Shown here: in pieces, positions 12,189-12,285 of the stretch | Numbering within the stretch: the stretch's first letter is position 1 | Layout of the letters: the number at the start of each line of letters is the position of its first letter | NCBI GenBank assembly: GCA_028690885.1 | Contig: JAQVAJ010000015.1 | Span: 1-12,285 of the forward strand | DNA: 12,285 nt | Source of the DNA: Clostridia bacterium | Lineage (GTDB): Bacteria; Bacillota; Clostridia; DUPQ01 | Reading direction: 5' to 3' | Program-made: the position numbers and the translations under genes | The notes under the pieces: model-generated | What the model was told of the DNA's origin: nothing | The model's database searches: none | What the model saw: only the letters and a program-made list of their open reading frames with translations

Positions 12189-12285
12189 ATGGCAAAGAAA
12201 AGATTCCGTAGCTCGATGAGCGGTTACAACAAGGATGAAGTAAACAAATATATAGAAAAAATGATGGAAGAGTATGAAGCAAAAA
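12189..12285 (+). CDS. DivIVA-domain protein, 5' part
   Basis: Only the first 32 residues are in the window. The sequence FRSSMSGYNKDEVNKYIEKM matches the start of DivIVA/GpsB-type proteins, where a Gly-Tyr-x-x-x-Glu-Val-Asp/Asn core leads into a long coiled coil. These proteins bind curved membrane or division sites and scaffold cell-wall or segregation proteins. Here the following MMEEYEAK is already coiled-coil-like. AAGAGGTG at 12177-12184 is a strong ribosome binding site 4 nt before the ATG. The rest lies downstream, so the subfamily cannot be fixed. Confidence 0.75.
   Translation, partial: MAKKRFRSSMSGYNKDEVNKYIEKMMEEYEAK

Overview
The window reads as a chromosome segment from a low-GC, AT-rich Gram-positive bacterium, most likely class Clostridia and plausibly Lachnospiraceae. 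The evidence is the A/T-rich codon use, strong AGGAGG-type ribosome binding sites, short intergenic gaps, sigma-A-type promoters, a DivIVA-type gene, and an ammonium transporter fused to a P-II domain. All genes I can support lie on the + strand. I see no mobile element, CRISPR array, tRNA or rRNA.

Layout. (1) 2-709: the 3' end of an Amt-GlnB (P-II) fusion gene, closed by an intrinsic terminator at about 720-748. (2) 826-2968: three genes joined by 4-bp ATGA overlaps. They encode a histidine phosphatase, a DUF2779 protein that looks like a Cas4/RecB-type nuclease module joined to a DEDD exonuclease module, and a 36-residue single-span membrane protein. (3) 3053-9650: a six-gene catabolic operon encoding a short-chain dehydrogenase of the sorbitol-6-phosphate dehydrogenase/RhaW type, a PHP-domain protein, a Fic protein, rhamnulokinase (rhaB), a long class II aldolase and a TrpB-type tryptophan synthase beta chain. 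It ends in a clear terminator at 9705-9729. (4) 9881-10243: a small four-helix membrane protein built from a duplicated LWHPGW hairpin, with a good promoter of its own. (5) 10326-12119: a DUF4380/mutarotase-like protein and a calcineurin-like phosphoesterase, abutting with no gap. (6) 12189-end: the start of a DivIVA-domain gene.

How the genes fit together. In the central operon the kinase would make a ketose 1-phosphate (L-rhamnulose 1-phosphate or similar), the class II aldolase would split it to dihydroxyacetone phosphate and lactaldehyde, and the dehydrogenase could handle the aldehyde or a related polyol. Aldolase plus dehydrogenase together look like a two-gene version of the fused RhaEW enzyme of bacilli. 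The isomerase, transporter and regulator of such a pathway are not in the window. The Fic, PHP and TrpB genes do not belong to the textbook pathway and make this operon the most interesting part of the window.

Several start codons were placed by ribosome-binding-site spacing instead of by the longest open frame. These are the Fic gene at 5071, the aldolase at 7371, trpB at 8433 and the membrane protein at 9881.
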